Below, piece by piece: positions 63,571 to 64,000 of a stretch of 64,000 nucleotides of DNA; the stretch's first letter is position 1; each line of letters opens with the position of its first letter. The notes under the pieces are model-generated. The model did not search any database and was not told the origin of the DNA. It was given only the letters and a program-made list of their open reading frames with translations. Origin of the DNA: Pseudocercospora fijiensis CIRAD86 (lineage: Eukaryota; Ascomycota; Dothideomycetes; Mycosphaerellales; Mycosphaerellaceae); assembly GCF_000340215.1 (NCBI RefSeq), contig NW_006921554.1:62001-126000 (forward strand). The letters are read 5' to 3'. A program made the position numbers and the translations under genes.

Positions 63571-63622
63571 AGTAGCGTAGCTAGTAGCGTAGCCGGCAGC
63601 GTAGCCGGCAGCGTAGCCGGCC
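63571..63622 (+). repeat. GTAGCCGGCAGC repeat cluster 2 (about four units)
   Basis: About four 12-bp units followed by TTTTTACTCCTTAGTACT, as after cluster 1. Confidence 0.9.
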
Positions 63623-64000
63623 TTTTTACTCCTTAGTACTAACGGGATTTTGGGAGACTTCTATTCCGTACGGCCAATAAAGTATACTGTACTATATATA
63701 TATGCTTAGAGAGTATTTAGAGCGCGGTATATAGCGCCGTATAATAGCGGCTTATTTCGTATATAGAAAAGCTTGCAGATAACACTACGAACATCCTTTC
63801 TACTAGAATATCCATCCTACCTAGTACCGTCTCGAATATAGACATTCTAGCCTTTTAGAATCTAATCGAGTGCTTTGAAATCCTTGTCTATAATCGTTAT
63901 ACGCTTCGCGTAGATAGCTATAAGGTTGACCGCTAAAATAGTATTAGTATAGTCCGAAAAGAGGTAGAAGAGAAATATACATTCGAAGATACGAACTAGG

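Larger units (their letters stand above)
62560..64000. other. Less RIP-mutated right end with short repeats and a coding-like stretch
   Basis: TG and CA are more frequent here. Contains GGTTTGGTTT-rich runs (62567-62630), two clusters of a 12-bp GTAGCCGGCAGC repeat about 860 bp apart, a tRNA-like segment and a hairpin. At about 63110-63450 a plus-strand frame gives a coherent helical segment (FLRTLSYLGDIKGRAGSNFV, then EVEAAIEEAFNL) with few TAG stops. Identity unknown. Confidence 0.45.

Overview
The window looks like a gene-poor, repeat-packed chromosome segment of a filamentous ascomycete (Pezizomycotina). Nearly all coding sequence is from nested Ty3/gypsy LTR retrotransposons, most with chromodomains, plus one Fot1/pogo-type DNA transposon and a repeated SNF2-type ATPase gene. 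Almost everything carries the mark of repeat-induced point mutation (RIP): CA and TG are nearly absent, TA is in large excess, and premature stops are almost all TAG or TAA where Gln (CAG/CAA) or Trp (TGG) is expected. CG dinucleotides survive. No intact protein gene was found; every coding entry is a pseudogene. The species cannot be named from the sequence.

Layout. 1-14230: element A, a chromodomain gypsy cut by the left edge, interrupted in its integrase by element B (3378-12865, short LTRs, 5-bp target duplication). 14230-18300: degraded sequence with no recognised gene. 18330-22450 (minus): SNF2-like ATPase relic. 23390-23860 plus 36049-36365 (plus): a second, inverted and internally deleted copy of that ATPase, split by element D (23861-36048, 280-bp LTRs, polypurine tract). 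D holds a complete gypsy gag-pol (called C) and extra coding-like sequence on both sides of it, with a 100-N assembly gap at 34059-34158. 37454-60789: a head-to-tail array LTR-LTR-E1-LTR-E2-LTR of one chromodomain gypsy family. E2 gag is split by element F (45341-54816, minus strand, 176-bp LTRs, 5-bp target duplication), and F is split by a Fot1-like transposon (49940-52728, about 90-bp inverted ends, TA duplication). 60790-64000: unassigned sequence that becomes less RIP-mutated towards the right end.

Most unusual observation: a module of about 120-150 bp that starts with telomere-type TTAGGG repeats recurs inside the pol genes of three different gypsy families (B, E1/E2 and F). In each it lies in the pol reading frame, so the repeat reads as (Leu-Gly)n followed by a related protein segment. 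F also has a six-unit telomere-type array in gag, in a different frame. Whether these are captured telomere sequence or RIP-made look-alikes of older coding repeats is open. Other points of interest are a recurring CCCCGGGG-centred palindrome, the repeated SNF2 gene, a 37-unit ACT expansion in one gag, and two perfect adjacent tandem duplications in B.

The order of insertion can be read from the nesting: A before B; SNF2 copy 2 before D; E2 before F before the Fot1-like element. The Fot1-like element, at the top of its stack, keeps many CA/TG dinucleotides, which fits late arrival and fewer RIP cycles.
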